From: a virus
Direction: 5' to 3' (one strand)
Length of the DNA: 47,764 bases
IMG/VR virus record: IMGVR_UViG_3300009762_000001
Coordinates: 1 to 47,764 of that record
Shown: piece after piece, positions 25,808-33,308 of the stretch
Layout: the number at the start of each line of letters is the position of its first letter
Position numbering within the stretch: the stretch's first letter is position 1
The notes under the pieces: generated by a model
What the model was told of the DNA's origin: nothing
Seen by the model: the letters and a program-made list of their open reading frames with translations, nothing else
Databases searched by the model: none
Program-made: the position numbers and the translations under genes

Positions 25808-26047
25808 TCACGAGAACGCTTTGACCAGCCAGTCGTACCAGTGGCGGTGGTGGGCGGGAACCTCAAGGGGCGCCTCCACCTCTCCGCTCTGCACCTGCGC
25901 CGCCTCCGGCATCTCGATCGGCTCCGCCGGCAACTCCACGTTCGGCAAGTCGGGCGCGCCGTGAATTTCTAACTCCACGTGGTGCACGTCGTTCCCGAGC
26001 GGAACGACCTTCTTGACGCGGACCTTGCGGGTTTTCTTCTTCACCAT
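25808..26047 (-). CDS. 79-residue protein, unknown function
   Basis: Overlaps the protease gene stop by seven bases. N-terminus very basic (MVKKKTRKVRVKKVVPLGND), middle Pro/Glu-rich, C-terminus aromatic (HHRHWYDWLVKAFS). Could bind nucleic acid or membrane. Not recognised. Confidence 0.55.
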   Translation of the reverse strand: MVKKKTRKVRVKKVVPLGNDVHHVELEIHGAPDLPNVELPAEPIEMPEAAQVQSGEVEAPLEVPAHHRHWYDWLVKAFS

Positions 26048-26865
26048 TTTCCACCTGCGTGCGTAATTTTGAGGTCGGTCGAACCGTCGGCCGCATCAAT
26101 GACTGAAGTCACCATCCAGAAGAACCCTTTAAGCCCCCAACTGTCAGACCAGCTGTTCTGGATCAGGAACGCCGGCGGGCAAGCAGCTGGGCGCAGTGTG
26201 GGAATCGCGCCGAGGTCGTAGCCAACGGCGAGCACCTCGTGGCCGCCCAAGACGGATTCAGTCGACACGTTCGGGTTGTAGATGCCAGTGGCCGCGACTT
26301 CGTCCGACTCCAGCGAATCGTAGACCGTGAAGCCGACCAAAACGGGCCACGGCACCGGATCGCCGAGCACAGACTGCATGACCTGCGAGCCCGTCAAGCC
26401 GTGGTAGGCTCCCATGCGATACAACCCTGCGGCCGCGTCCTGCGCCGCGGTAGGCTGCGTGATCTGCCCGGCGACGTAAGGGTCGAGCGCCAGCGGGCAG
26501 AAGCCCTTGAGGATCGCTACTTCGCACGCCGTTTCGCCGTCGGAACCGGCGTCGCTCGGGAAATTTCCGTCTGTGATCAGTTCCCATTCGTAAGTGTACT
26601 GCGCCGAGAACTGAGGGTTTGGCGGAGCGCCCTTCGGGAGCCAGAACTTGGCATACTTACGGAATATCCATTCTCCCGCCGAGGCGCTGGAATTGCCAGT
26701 GCACGAACCCTCGGCGCCCTGGTTCTTGATCGGACCGCACCATGAGCGCAGGTCTACCACGGAGGGGAGATTGAGAGAGACGCGGGACAGCATCCTGTGA
26801 GCGGGAAGCGGCTCGGGTATGCTGCGGTCGAAGCGGTGGCCTTTTGCGGTTACGATGACAGCCAT
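26041..26865 (-). CDS. Papain-like (C1) cysteine protease
   Basis: 274 residues. The full papain active site is readable: Gln49 and Cys55 in IKNQGAEGSCTGNSSA, His209 in GGHEVLAVGYD, Asn237 in FLIQNSWSDSWG, with the expected six-residue Gln-Cys spacing. There is no obvious signal peptide or inhibitory prodomain. It lies just ahead of the terminase genes, separated by a 79-residue protein and preceded by a 32-residue membrane peptide. It may be packaged and act on the host cell surface or matured head; that is inference. Papain-family enzymes are unusual in phages. Confidence 0.85.
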   Translation of the reverse strand: MAVIVTAKGHRFDRSIPEPLPAHRMLSRVSLNLPSVVDLRSWCGPIKNQGAEGSCTGNSSASAGEWIFRKYAKFWLPKGAPPNPQFSAQYTYEWELITDGNFPSDAGSDGETACEVAILKGFCPLALDPYVAGQITQPTAAQDAAAGLYRMGAYHGLTGSQVMQSVLGDPVPWPVLVGFTVYDSLESDEVAATGIYNPNVSTESVLGGHEVLAVGYDLGAIPTLRPAACPPAFLIQNSWSDSWGLKGFFWMVTSVIDAADGSTDLKITHAGGKW

Positions 26866-26964
26866 TTACGGCACCCACCAGAACATGACGTAGGTCGCGG
26901 CGCCCGCCACCATCAAGAGAGTGACGACGAACGCCGCGAACTCGCGCTTTGTCAGTTCCTGCAT
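26866..26964 (-). CDS. 32-residue membrane microprotein, holin-like
   Basis: Reads MQELTKREFAAFVVTLLMVA and ends VMFWWVP; one hydrophobic segment of about 20 residues after a charged start. It lies four bases after the coiled-coil gene and its TAA is followed directly by the protease ATG. The layout (short charged N-terminus, one span) could suit a small holin but no endolysin gene is adjacent. Speculative role. Confidence 0.55.
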   Translation of the reverse strand: MQELTKREFAAFVVTLLMVAGAATYVMFWWVP

Positions 26965-26968
26965 TCGG

Positions 26969-27757
26969 CTACTGGACGCTGACGACGAACGTGCTCGCCG
27001 GACCCGCGACGACGTTCACCGGGCTGTAGGTTCCGGTCAAAGTGCCCATCACCGGGCCTGTGGCCGTCACCGTGATCGTGTCGCCCGAGACGAGCGCGGG
27101 CGGGGTGGCCGGAGCCACGACGCAGCTCATGCCGTCGGCAGCGACCGTGAGTACGATGTTCGGATCCGCGCCCGCCCCCGGCGTGGTCTCGCATATCCAG
27201 GTCGGTACGGTGCCCGCGTCGAACGAGGTCGGCAAGCCGGCCGCGTCCACGATGCCCGTGATGGTTCCCGTCGCCGTGCCGTTGTCCGGGATCGATACCT
27301 TGAACTTCAGTTTGAAAGTCTTCGATTTTGCCATGTCTGAATCTCCTTTTCGGTTGAGTGAGTTTACGTCGACCACTTCAACCTGAAATGCCACGGCTGG
27401 AGCGGAGGGAGGAGGTGTCTTGAGAATCGCCAGTATCTCCGCGATGTTCGAGGAGTCTGCGTTCTCTTGGGTAAGCACGGACTGCAAATTTGCAGCCACG
27501 GCCGTGTCTGTCTGGACGAGCGTGGAAAGGGCCGAGGCCATCCCGGCGTCGGCGTTGGCCAGGGCCGTGAGTTCGACGTTGCCAGCATCCACGGAGGTTT
27601 CGAGCAGGCGCAGGCGGTGCTCGATTTCGACTTGGTTGCTGTTGATGACTTCGCAGTAGTGGAGGATTCGAGTCAGAACGTTCTGGACCCAGACGGGTTC
27701 GGTGGGTTTGAAGACTGGCTCGGGCGGGGTTGGAGGTCCTGGTACGGGTTCGCTCAT
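26969..27757 (-). CDS. Coiled-coil and Ig-like two-part protein
   Basis: 262 residues, ATG start. Residues 20-115 are helical with heptad-like hydrophobics (NQVEIEHRLRLLETSVDAGN) and one palindrome copy at 27482-27495. From residue 142 a beta-rich domain begins, with repeating GTATGTITGIV and later GPVMGTLTGTYSP, similar to bacterial Ig-like or phage decoration folds. A strong internal ribosome site precedes ATG at 27334, so a separate 120-residue Ig-like product is likely. Plausibly a virion decoration protein. Confidence 0.65.
   Translation of the reverse strand: MSEPVPGPPTPPEPVFKPTEPVWVQNVLTRILHYCEVINSNQVEIEHRLRLLETSVDAGNVELTALANADAGMASALSTLVQTDTAVAANLQSVLTQENADSSNIAEILAILKTPPPSAPAVAFQVEVVDVNSLNRKGDSDMAKSKTFKLKFKVSIPDNGTATGTITGIVDAAGLPTSFDAGTVPTWICETTPGAGADPNIVLTVAADGMSCVVAPATPPALVSGDTITVTATGPVMGTLTGTYSPVNVVAGPASTFVVSVQ
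27482..27495. repeat. Palindrome CTGCAA-AT-TTGCAG, in coiled-coil gene
   Basis: Exact copy. Confidence 0.75.
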
Positions 27758-27921
27758 GCGAACGCTCCTTTCGTGAAAGCGGAAAAGTGTATCGGGGGCC
27801 AGAACATGCGGCCATCGACGATCAGGTAGCAGAACTCGCCGCAGACGAACACGTCGTCGAAGTAGCCGACCAGTTTGGGCAGCGGCTCGTACTCGGTCTG
27901 CGGCGTCAGTTCTTCGGACAT
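27754..27921 (-). CDS. 55-residue protein, unknown function
   Basis: Start ATG 27921 lies inside the last codons of the upstream gene (16-base overlap). Begins MSEELTPQTEYEPLPKLVGY; has a Cys pair FVCGEFCYL and ends hydrophobic/aromatic. Stop overlaps the ATG of the coiled-coil gene. Not recognised. Confidence 0.55.
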   Translation of the reverse strand: MSEELTPQTEYEPLPKLVGYFDDVFVCGEFCYLIVDGRMFWPPIHFSAFTKGAFA

Positions 27922-28406
27922 GCCATCTCCGGCGGCAGGAACAATCCCTCGGGGTGCCCCAGCCTGCTCCTGCGCGGCCACACGCTCCCGACGTGCTCGA
28001 ACTCGAACATGCACAGCGACAGCGCCGTCTTCATGGTGTTCACGCTGCAGTGACCCGTCACCTCCCGCATCTGGCGATAGGACAGGGGGCCGCACTCGAC
28101 GAACGCGGAGAACAGCTTCGTCTTCCAGTCGCCGAGGCTGGGATGTGCCCCGCGGCGGACATGAGAGGTCGGGTGCAACTCGCGCCAGGCCTGCTGAATC
28201 TCTTTGTCGATGTTGTAGGTGCTCAGCGATTCCGGAAACATGATCGGCTCACATTTAGAACAATAACGCGTCCCGTTCTCGACGAACATGTTCAATCCGC
28301 ACAGTTCACAAAGCTTGCTGTGGACTACCGTGCATCCCAGAGGGACCGTATGCTCGACCTCCGCGAAGCCCTGGAACATGCCGAGCGTGAAGGCTTGGCC
28401 CGTCAT
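27906..28406 (-). CDS. Zinc-ribbon and winged-helix-like protein
   Basis: 166 residues from ATG at 28406 (ATGA junction with the microprotein). KLCELCGLNMFVENGTRYCS followed by KCEP gives a CxxC...CxxC zinc ribbon (residues near 32-53). The C-terminal part (SYRQMREVTGHCSVNTMKTA) resembles a helix-turn-helix. Probably a regulator of phage gene expression, inferred only. Confidence 0.6.
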   Translation of the reverse strand: MTGQAFTLGMFQGFAEVEHTVPLGCTVVHSKLCELCGLNMFVENGTRYCSKCEPIMFPESLSTYNIDKEIQQAWRELHPTSHVRRGAHPSLGDWKTKLFSAFVECGPLSYRQMREVTGHCSVNTMKTALSLCMFEFEHVGSVWPRRSRLGHPEGLFLPPEMACPKN

Positions 28407-28459
28407 CGGAACAGTATGAACACCGCCCACGCCCAGAGCCACAGGAGGAACGCTTTCAT
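28403..28459 (-). CDS. 18-residue hydrophobic microprotein
   Basis: Reads MKAFLLWLWAWAVFILFR. Its ATG overlaps the upstream stop (ATGA) and its TGA overlaps the downstream ATG, so both ends are tied to accepted genes. Almost entirely Leu, Trp, Phe and Ala: a membrane peptide or a leader that couples translation. Confidence 0.5.
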   Translation of the reverse strand: MKAFLLWLWAWAVFILFR

Positions 28460-28617
28460 TTCGCCCTCTGCACTCCGACCTTCATGTCCCGCAGCTTCTC
28501 CTCGACCAGCTTCTCGTATGTCTTCCGCCAAGCTCCGTCCCGCATCAGCATCTTTCCGTGCTCCACTTGGTTCGTCGTGTACGGCTCCGGAAACTCCAAG
28601 ATTTTAGCTTGCGCCAC
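28456..28617 (-). CDS. 53-residue charged protein, unknown
   Basis: GTG at 28617 with GGGAG seven bases upstream. Begins VAQAKILEFPEPYTTNQVEH and ends with a basic helix (KTYEKLVEEKLRDMK). Overlaps the preceding gene by 14 bases. No family recognised. Confidence 0.5.
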   Translation of the reverse strand: MAQAKILEFPEPYTTNQVEHGKMLMRDGAWRKTYEKLVEEKLRDMKVGVQRAK

Positions 28618-28771
28618 CGAGGAACTCCCTGCGGAGTTGACACACCCAATCGAGTTGCCAGACGGCCAGCGCGACGGGGTCGTCGATGATTTCCATGTGC
28701 CGCTCCAAAGCATCCGAGGCCGCCTGTATCTCGCTCGCGCAATGCAGAACACGCTCCAGATCGGGCTTCAC
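28604..28771 (-). CDS. 55-residue helical protein, unknown
   Basis: GTG at 28771 overlaps the upstream stop (GTGA). Sequence VKPDLERVLHCASEIQAASD followed by an acidic helical part ending CQLRREFLGGAS. Both ends fit the chain of overlapping genes, which is the main evidence. Function unknown. Confidence 0.5.
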   Translation of the reverse strand: MKPDLERVLHCASEIQAASDALERHMEIIDDPVALAVWQLDWVCQLRREFLGGAS

Positions 28772-29121
28772 GCTGGCTCCGCCTGCAAATTTGCAGCCCA
28801 GACCTGACGCCGGATCGCGGCTCCGTTCGACTGACGATATGCCTCGGGATAACTTAAATCGAGGTTCTCCGGCCTGCGCGGTGGCAAAAGCTTGGGAACG
28901 GGGCGCGGCCCTGCGCGGAACTGCTCTTTCACCTCTGCCCAGGCGAAGCGGCCGAGGAGCACTATGCCCAGCTTCGGCTGCGACGGCTTGACGTACTTGG
29001 CCCAGCTGACGTTGACCAACAACGCGGCGAATTTCGGGGACGTTCTGTGCGGCGGGAGATCGGGAAGAGAGTCGGAAGGCTTGGAAGGCAGGAGGTAAAC
29101 GGGGAGCCGATTGTTGGCCAT
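28768..29121 (-). CDS. First gene of the late operon, unknown function
   Basis: 117 residues from ATG at 29121. Pro- and Arg-rich in places (LPSKPSDSLPDLPPHRTSPK), then LLGRFAWAEVKEQFRAG. About 85 bases downstream of the predicted transcription start at 29206. No clear ribosome site, so the start is uncertain. One palindrome copy lies at 28783-28796 near its end. Confidence 0.5.
   Translation of the reverse strand: MANNRLPVYLLPSKPSDSLPDLPPHRTSPKFAALLVNVSWAKYVKPSQPKLGIVLLGRFAWAEVKEQFRAGPRPVPKLLPPRRPENLDLSYPEAYRQSNGAAIRRQVWAANLQAEPA
28783..28796. repeat. Palindrome CTGCAA-AT-TTGCAG, first late gene
   Basis: Exact copy near the end of the gene. Confidence 0.75.
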
Positions 29122-29212
29122 CAGTCTAGGGCAAGTAGGGTACGGGGATTCAAGTTGCGTTGAACCACCAGCTTCTATCGAGGCCGGAAACGCATGTTGA
29201 AGATTCGATTGA

Positions 29213-29241
29213 ATAATAATCACAAATTGCCCCGCTGTAAA
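29213..29241 (-). promoter_or_regulatory. Strong sigma70-like promoter for the packaging/structural genes
   Basis: On the minus strand TTTACA (29241-29236), a 17-base spacer, TATTAT (29218-29213). It is in the 128-base gap between the methyltransferase and the next gene, and points at the terminase-capsid-tail genes. Predicted RNA start near 29206. Confidence 0.65.
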
Positions 29242-29249
29242 GAGTTATC

Positions 29250-29954
29250 TCAGACGCCGCTACTGGCAAGGGGTTTGCCATCGGTGACTATCAGCTTTTG
29301 TTCCAAAAGTCTTTCCGCGTAATCCGCAACACAATTGACCAGTTCGGGAGGGATGGTCGCCGCCCGCGCTTTCTGGGTGTCTTGCCGTTTTTGCGATTTG
29401 CTCGATCCGGTTGCGAGAATCTGTTCGCGGTTCCATGCGCCGAAACCCTTGTTTATTCCTTGCGGCATCAGCGGCGGTACGCCCGTTCCCCAAAGGTGAT
29501 AGGGTCCACAGTGATGAACGGATCTGCCGACGAAATCCTGCGCCCGTCGCACGTTCTCAAGAATGTATGGCACTCCGCTTTCTTCGCAGATTGACCGCGT
29601 ATGATTGAACAGGCGAATTCCCAACTCCGGGTAAGGCGGGTCTGGATGAAAATGCCGCATCCCAAAAACGGCGAACTGCTCGCACGGGGGAGAGGCGCAG
29701 ATGAAATCGAAATCCTCCCAGAATGGACCATGCTCATCCCAGATATAGGTGGCTATTTCAGAAGCTGAATTTCTTGGCGCGATTCGCAACACATCGGCCA
29801 TCAGAAAAATACAGCTTTCCGGTATCTCTAGTGGCTCAATCAAGTCCACTCCCACACACTCCCATCCCCTCGCCGCAAACGCCCGCGACCATCCCCATCT
29901 TCCTGAGAAGAGGTCCAAAAGACGGTACTTTCGTTTTCCTCCGCCCGTCCTCAA
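29250..29954 (-). CDS. DNA (cytosine-5) methyltransferase
   Basis: 234 residues from TTG at 29954 (AAGGA about ten bases upstream). Motif I DLFSGRWGWSRAFAARGWEC binds SAM, the catalytic PPC is in CASPPCEQFA, and motif VI is ILENVRRA. Shorter than classical enzymes (about 300-400 residues), and I cannot place motif VIII or a typical target-recognition region, so it may be a compact phage form. It would protect phage DNA from host restriction or control expression. Confidence 0.8.
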   Translation of the reverse strand: MRTGGGKRKYRLLDLFSGRWGWSRAFAARGWECVGVDLIEPLEIPESCIFLMADVLRIAPRNSASEIATYIWDEHGPFWEDFDFICASPPCEQFAVFGMRHFHPDPPYPELGIRLFNHTRSICEESGVPYILENVRRAQDFVGRSVHHCGPYHLWGTGVPPLMPQGINKGFGAWNREQILATGSSKSQKRQDTQKARAATIPPELVNCVADYAERLLEQKLIVTDGKPLASSGV

Positions 29955-29976
29955 ATCCCCAAATCCTTCTCAACCG

Positions 29977-30084
29977 CTACTGCTCCGCTCCGCGCTTGTG
30001 ACGCGTGGCGACGTGTTGCATAAGTTCCTGGAGACTTTTGGCTTTGACTTTGCAATGCTTCGAGACTCCGCAGATGAACTTCAC
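29977..30084 (-). CDS. 35-residue C2H2-like zinc finger microprotein
   Basis: GTG at 30084 overlaps the upstream stop (GTGA). Reads VKFICGVSKHCKVKAKSLQE then LMQHVATRHKRG: Cys5, Cys11 and two His (HxxxxH) as in a C2H2 finger. Only 22 bases before the methyltransferase start. Confidence 0.5.
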   Translation of the reverse strand: MKFICGVSKHCKVKAKSLQELMQHVATRHKRGAEQ

Positions 30085-30305
30085 GACTCCGCTCCCGCGA
30101 CCAAGACTCCTGGCATCGCCGTGTGCGCGTTCGTTCGCTTCGTTCCTTTGTCTGCCCTTGTTTTGCGAACATCGACAGGCTTTGATGCCTGAATCCGCTG
30201 CTTCAGGCGAGAGTTGGCGATGCCCATGATTGACTGAACGACTTCAAGCGGAGCCTCGTCCACCCAAGCCAAGAACCTTGCCTCCGTGCTGATTTTCTTG
30301 CTCAT
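30081..30305 (-). CDS. 74-residue basic protein, unknown
   Basis: ATG at 30305 with AGGAGG nine bases upstream. N-terminal helix (SKKISTEARFLAWVDEAPLE) and a basic tail (DVRKTRADKGTKRTNAH). Not recognised. Confidence 0.6.
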   Translation of the reverse strand: MSKKISTEARFLAWVDEAPLEVVQSIMGIANSRLKQRIQASKPVDVRKTRADKGTKRTNAHTAMPGVLVAGAES

Positions 30306-30316
30306 TGTGTTGCCTC

Positions 30317-30676
30317 CTAAATTCGCTTTGATCCAGCCCGACCATTGCACAACCAGCAGGAACATGAATTTATTTTATGCCCGTCTGAGTCAATGATGCG
30401 GTCATCCCTTGTTGCGCTGCCCATCCCGCGCCCGTTCGTCGAATGGTCGAACGTCGGAGCCACGATGCGGTGATCTCCTCGACTGCAAATCCCATTCTGG
30501 CGGTCGTGCATCTCCATCGTCCGACGCTTGTATTCTGCTTCGCCTTTTGCATTGTCCAAACAGACCTCGCGCCCATCGGGATATTTGCGGAACGAATCAT
30601 TCACGACCTCGAAGCGCAGCGATGTGGCGAGCCCCTTGTACTTCTTGCGCACACGGCCCATGAACGGAGTTGTCAT
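30317..30676 (-). CDS. HNH-type nuclease
   Basis: 119 residues. The pattern RQNGICSRGDHRIVAPTFDH, GRGMGSATRDDRI, then CSCWLCNGRAGS fits the compact HNH fold seen in phages (Cys pair, DH, RDDR, CN..GS). The first His of the core is in TFDH. It overlaps the upstream gene by 80 bases, more than is usual; the overlap suggests that one gene was fused or joined by recombination. Confidence 0.6.
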   Translation of the reverse strand: MTTPFMGRVRKKYKGLATSLRFEVVNDSFRKYPDGREVCLDNAKGEAEYKRRTMEMHDRQNGICSRGDHRIVAPTFDHSTNGRGMGSATRDDRIIDSDGHKINSCSCWLCNGRAGSKRI

Positions 30677-31376
30677 TGTTTCGTTTCCACTTCAATCGCA
30701 TCCAGCCGCTCGCGCAGCATTTGTAATCCTTCAATGCTCCCTCTATCGCGTCTTGACGACTCATGTCGGGATCGCCTTCCTTTTCGCGGTAGTAATCACA
30801 AACTGAATCAATCGCGGCGAGTTGGCTAGTCGGGAAAACTACGTTCTCAATGTCCTCCAGATGCAAATCAGGAAGCGCTTCGTTCACTTCTTTCATGCAC
30901 TGCGCTTTCTTTTTCTTGGACGCAGCTTTAACTTGTGGATTCTTTCGATGCTCCCGTGAGGTCACTTTCTTGGCAATCAGCTTCGCCGTTTCAACCGGCA
31001 TCTGACTTTGTTCTTCGTCTGTGAAATCTGGCGAGAGATTCTTGTGCAGGGACATGTAATCCATAATCGACCGAGCACTCTTAGGCGCTGCGTTTTCTAG
31101 CCAGTCAGTCATGGTTTTATAGCCGCCGTGCTGGAAAAGTTCCCCGTCTTTGACCATCTGACAATACTTCGCCAGTTTGGGCCATCCTGTGACCACAGAC
31201 TCAACCCTGCGAACCTCGCGGTCGATCGCTTCAAACTGTTGAGCGGGGTCAGAATTGGTTGAGAGAAAAAGTTCCAAGCCTACAAGATTCGACTGCAAAT
31301 TTGCGGCTGGCAGTTCTAGCCTTGGATTCTCAGGGACGATGATCGCAACAGCGTGACGCTTGCGCTTGAGTTTCAT
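30597..31376 (-). CDS. Unknown DNA-associated-looking protein
   Basis: 259 residues, ATG directly after the stop of the split gene (TGAATG). Segments WLENAAPKSARSIMDYMSLH and PVETAKLIAKKVTSREHRK suggest helical, basic DNA-binding parts. The last 30 residues overlap the HNH gene in another frame and may not be ancestral. One imperfect palindrome copy at 31293-31306. Confidence 0.55.
   Translation of the reverse strand: MKLKRKRHAVAIIVPENPRLELPAANLQSNLVGLELFLSTNSDPAQQFEAIDREVRRVESVVTGWPKLAKYCQMVKDGELFQHGGYKTMTDWLENAAPKSARSIMDYMSLHKNLSPDFTDEEQSQMPVETAKLIAKKVTSREHRKNPQVKAASKKKKAQCMKEVNEALPDLHLEDIENVVFPTSQLAAIDSVCDYYREKEGDPDMSRQDAIEGALKDYKCCASGWMRLKWKRNNDNSVHGPCAQEVQGARHIAALRGRE
31293..31306. repeat. 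Palindrome, one mismatch
   Basis: CTGCAAATTTGCGG; one base off. Confidence 0.6.
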
Positions 31377-31654
31377 TCATGCTCCAGACACACCGCAATC
31401 CTCGGGGGATTTAGGGGGTGTGGCCCTTGATCTTGACTCTTGCCCCTTGAGGCGGATAGGTACTCTTTTACTCCCCGTTGACCGGGACGTATGCGTTTTG
31501 CGCCAGAACATCTGGCCCGTTGCCCGGATTAAGAAGCCTTGTCCGTCCCATAACCTGACCCAAATGCGCGGCCCGTTGTTTTTCGGACAGGGGCAGAACT
31601 CCCCTAAGCAGTGCCGTGAAGCAACCGTGGCTCTGCCCATGGGCTCATAGACGA
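31377..31654 (-). pseudogene. 3' part of phage gene split by the IS element
   Basis: From the left target-duplication border to TGA at 31377. After removing the IS and one copy of ATTGTTTT, the 5' part (33448-33592) continues in frame into this part, giving one 140-residue protein of 423 bases. This part contains ASRHCLGEFCPCPKNNGP, a Cys-rich stretch. It has an internal ATG at 31640 that might still be translated as an 87-residue remnant, coupled to the next gene. Part of it resembles 46790-46860 (see findings). Confidence 0.75.
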
Positions 31655-31662
31655 ATTGTTTT
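31655..31662. repeat. Target-site duplication, left copy
   Basis: ATTGTTTT directly outside the left terminal inverted repeat of the IS; identical to 33448-33455. Confidence 0.9.
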
Positions 31663-31715
31663 GGGAATTATATACATGACTCGCTAACCCTTTCAGAACA
31701 AAACGACTAAAGTTC

Positions 31716-31744
31716 TTGACAAAATGCAGCGAGTGATCTACTAT
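31716..31744 (+). promoter_or_regulatory. IS promoter
   Basis: TTGACA (31716-31721), 17 bases, TACTAT (31739-31744), followed by AAGGAG and the ATG at 31769. Drives the four IS genes. Confidence 0.65.
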
Positions 31745-31768
31745 AAAGCCAGTTAAGGAGTTCCAAAG

Positions 31769-31972
31769 ATGGGCGAAACTCAAACGATTGTTCCGTACTG
31801 GTTCTTAATGAGAGCCGCTGGACACCTGACTGGTGGCGGCTGCGAAGGTAACGTATACAACGGCACCTGTCCGCTCTGCAAAGCACAAGAGATTCTAATG
31901 AACGCAGCGATGCGGATTGGCTATGTCGGAACCTTGCCCTACGAAGTGGGGGTTGGTAGCTATGCCCGCTAA
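31769..31972 (+). CDS. IS passenger ORF 1, small Cys protein
   Basis: 67 residues. AAGGAG eight bases before the ATG. Contains GGCEGNVYNGTCPLCKAQEI, a possible zinc site (CPLC). It overlaps the next ORF by 11 bases. No function known to me. Confidence 0.7.
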   Translation: MGETQTIVPYWFLMRAAGHLTGGGCEGNVYNGTCPLCKAQEILMNAAMRIGYVGTLPYEVGVGSYAR

Positions 31973-32378
31973 ACACACCGAAACCGTGACGAAGCCTACT
32001 CCCCCGACAGCGAGGGACGTTGTGACGTGGTGCCACGGCGAGGAAAGCGACTGGATCATTAAGGGCACGCAACTCATGCTGGATCGCTATGTGGAGCACT
32101 CCGAACTGGCAGAGAAATACAAGGAAATGTGCGGGAAGCTTCGCGAGTACGTCGAATGGCGTCATCTCGGCCTGGGCGGAGAGAACCTCGAAGAGCTTGT
32201 ACTGGCGCGAGCGAAAGAACTGGAGAGCATGCTCGCGCGAGTAATCGGCTGCCTGAATCGCGTTGAGGTGATGGCTCCGCATATTGCGGAACTGAAAACT
32301 GAGTCGCACAAACTGATGCCACAAGTCGAACGCACGCCTTTTATACCCGCGCCCGTGGGCTGTGGGCCGGGAGAGTAA
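31962..32378 (+). CDS. IS passenger ORF 2
   Basis: 138 residues from ATG at 31962. Helical, charged protein (EHSELAEKYKEMCGKLREYV; LEELVLARAKELESMLARVI) that may form a coiled coil. It ends three bases before the transposase ATG. Not recognised. Confidence 0.7.
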   Translation: MPAKHTETVTKPTPPTARDVVTWCHGEESDWIIKGTQLMLDRYVEHSELAEKYKEMCGKLREYVEWRHLGLGGENLEELVLARAKELESMLARVIGCLNRVEVMAPHIAELKTESHKLMPQVERTPFIPAPVGCGPGE

Positions 32379-32381
32379 GCC

Positions 32382-33308
32382 ATGAGCAAAAGCACGATCA
32401 GCACCTTCCAGCTTTTCGAGATGTTCCCGACGCCAGAGTCGGCACGGATTTACCTCGAATCGCGGCTCTGGCCCGATGGCCCGTTCTGTCCTGAGTGCAA
32501 GAGCCGTGAGCGCATCGGCAAGCAGCCCAAGGTTGGCTTCTACCGCTGTAATGCTTGTTCCCTCGATTTCACGATCCGTACCGGGACGATTTTCGAGCGC
32601 AGCCACATTCCCCTGCACAAATGGCTCTACGCCATGTACCTGCTCGTTACCGCTCGGAAGGGCATCTCTAGCCTGCAACTGGGAAAAGAGATCGGAGTTA
32701 CCCAGAAATCGGCATGGTTTATGCTCCAGCGTCTCCGTGAAGCGTGCGGTTCTGGCGATGACCTCGACAAGTTGCGCGGCATCGTCGAAGTAGACGAATG
32801 CTTCATTGGCGGGAAGGAGCGCAACAAGCACGAGCACAAGAAGCTCAAGGCTGGACGTGGATCGGTTGGCAAGACGGCTGTCGTAGGACTCAGGGAACGC
32901 GGCGGACGCACTGTAGCAATGCCGATTGAGGCTACCGACATGGCCGCGCTGCAATCGGCTGTCCATGCCAACGTCGAAGTAGGTTCCACGATCTTTACGG
33001 ATGAGGCGACCGGGTACGTCGGCCTTGACGGGCTGTTCTTTCGGCACGAAGCCATCAATCACACGGCGGGAATCTACTCCGAGAACGGCGTGAGCACGAA
33101 CAGCATCGAAAGCGTCTGGGCTGTGCTCAAGCGCGGAGTGTATGGCGTTTACCATCAAGTTTCCAAGAAGCATTTGCATCGTTACGTGGATGAGTTCACG
33201 TTCCGCCTGAATGTCGGCAACGTGAGCCGTCACACGTTGGAACGGCTGGACTCGTTCGTAGTTGCGGTAGTCGGAAAGCATCTCACCTACAAGGAACTGA
33301 CAGCATGA
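32382..33308 (+). CDS. IS1595-family transposase
   Basis: 308 residues. N-terminal zinc ribbon with CPECKSRERIG and YRCNACSLDF, a middle helical part, and the ISXO2-like catalytic domain: Asp in GIVEVDECFIGGKE, Asp in STIFTDEATGYVG and the late NSIESVWAVLKRGVYGVYHQ motif. Complete and intact, so likely active. Confidence 0.93.
   Translation: MSKSTISTFQLFEMFPTPESARIYLESRLWPDGPFCPECKSRERIGKQPKVGFYRCNACSLDFTIRTGTIFERSHIPLHKWLYAMYLLVTARKGISSLQLGKEIGVTQKSAWFMLQRLREACGSGDDLDKLRGIVEVDECFIGGKERNKHEHKKLKAGRGSVGKTAVVGLRERGGRTVAMPIEATDMAALQSAVHANVEVGSTIFTDEATGYVGLDGLFFRHEAINHTAGIYSENGVSTNSIESVWAVLKRGVYGVYHQVSKKHLHRYVDEFTFRLNVGNVSRHTLERLDSFVVAVVGKHLTYKELTA

Noticed and set aside
31360-31650. Plus-strand ORF with several Cys opposite the split gene
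   Set aside because: The minus frame is continuous across the IS excision and has coupled ends; the plus frame has neither.
31707-33281. 524-codon minus-strand ORF across the IS
   Set aside because: Antisense shadow of the transposase and passenger genes.
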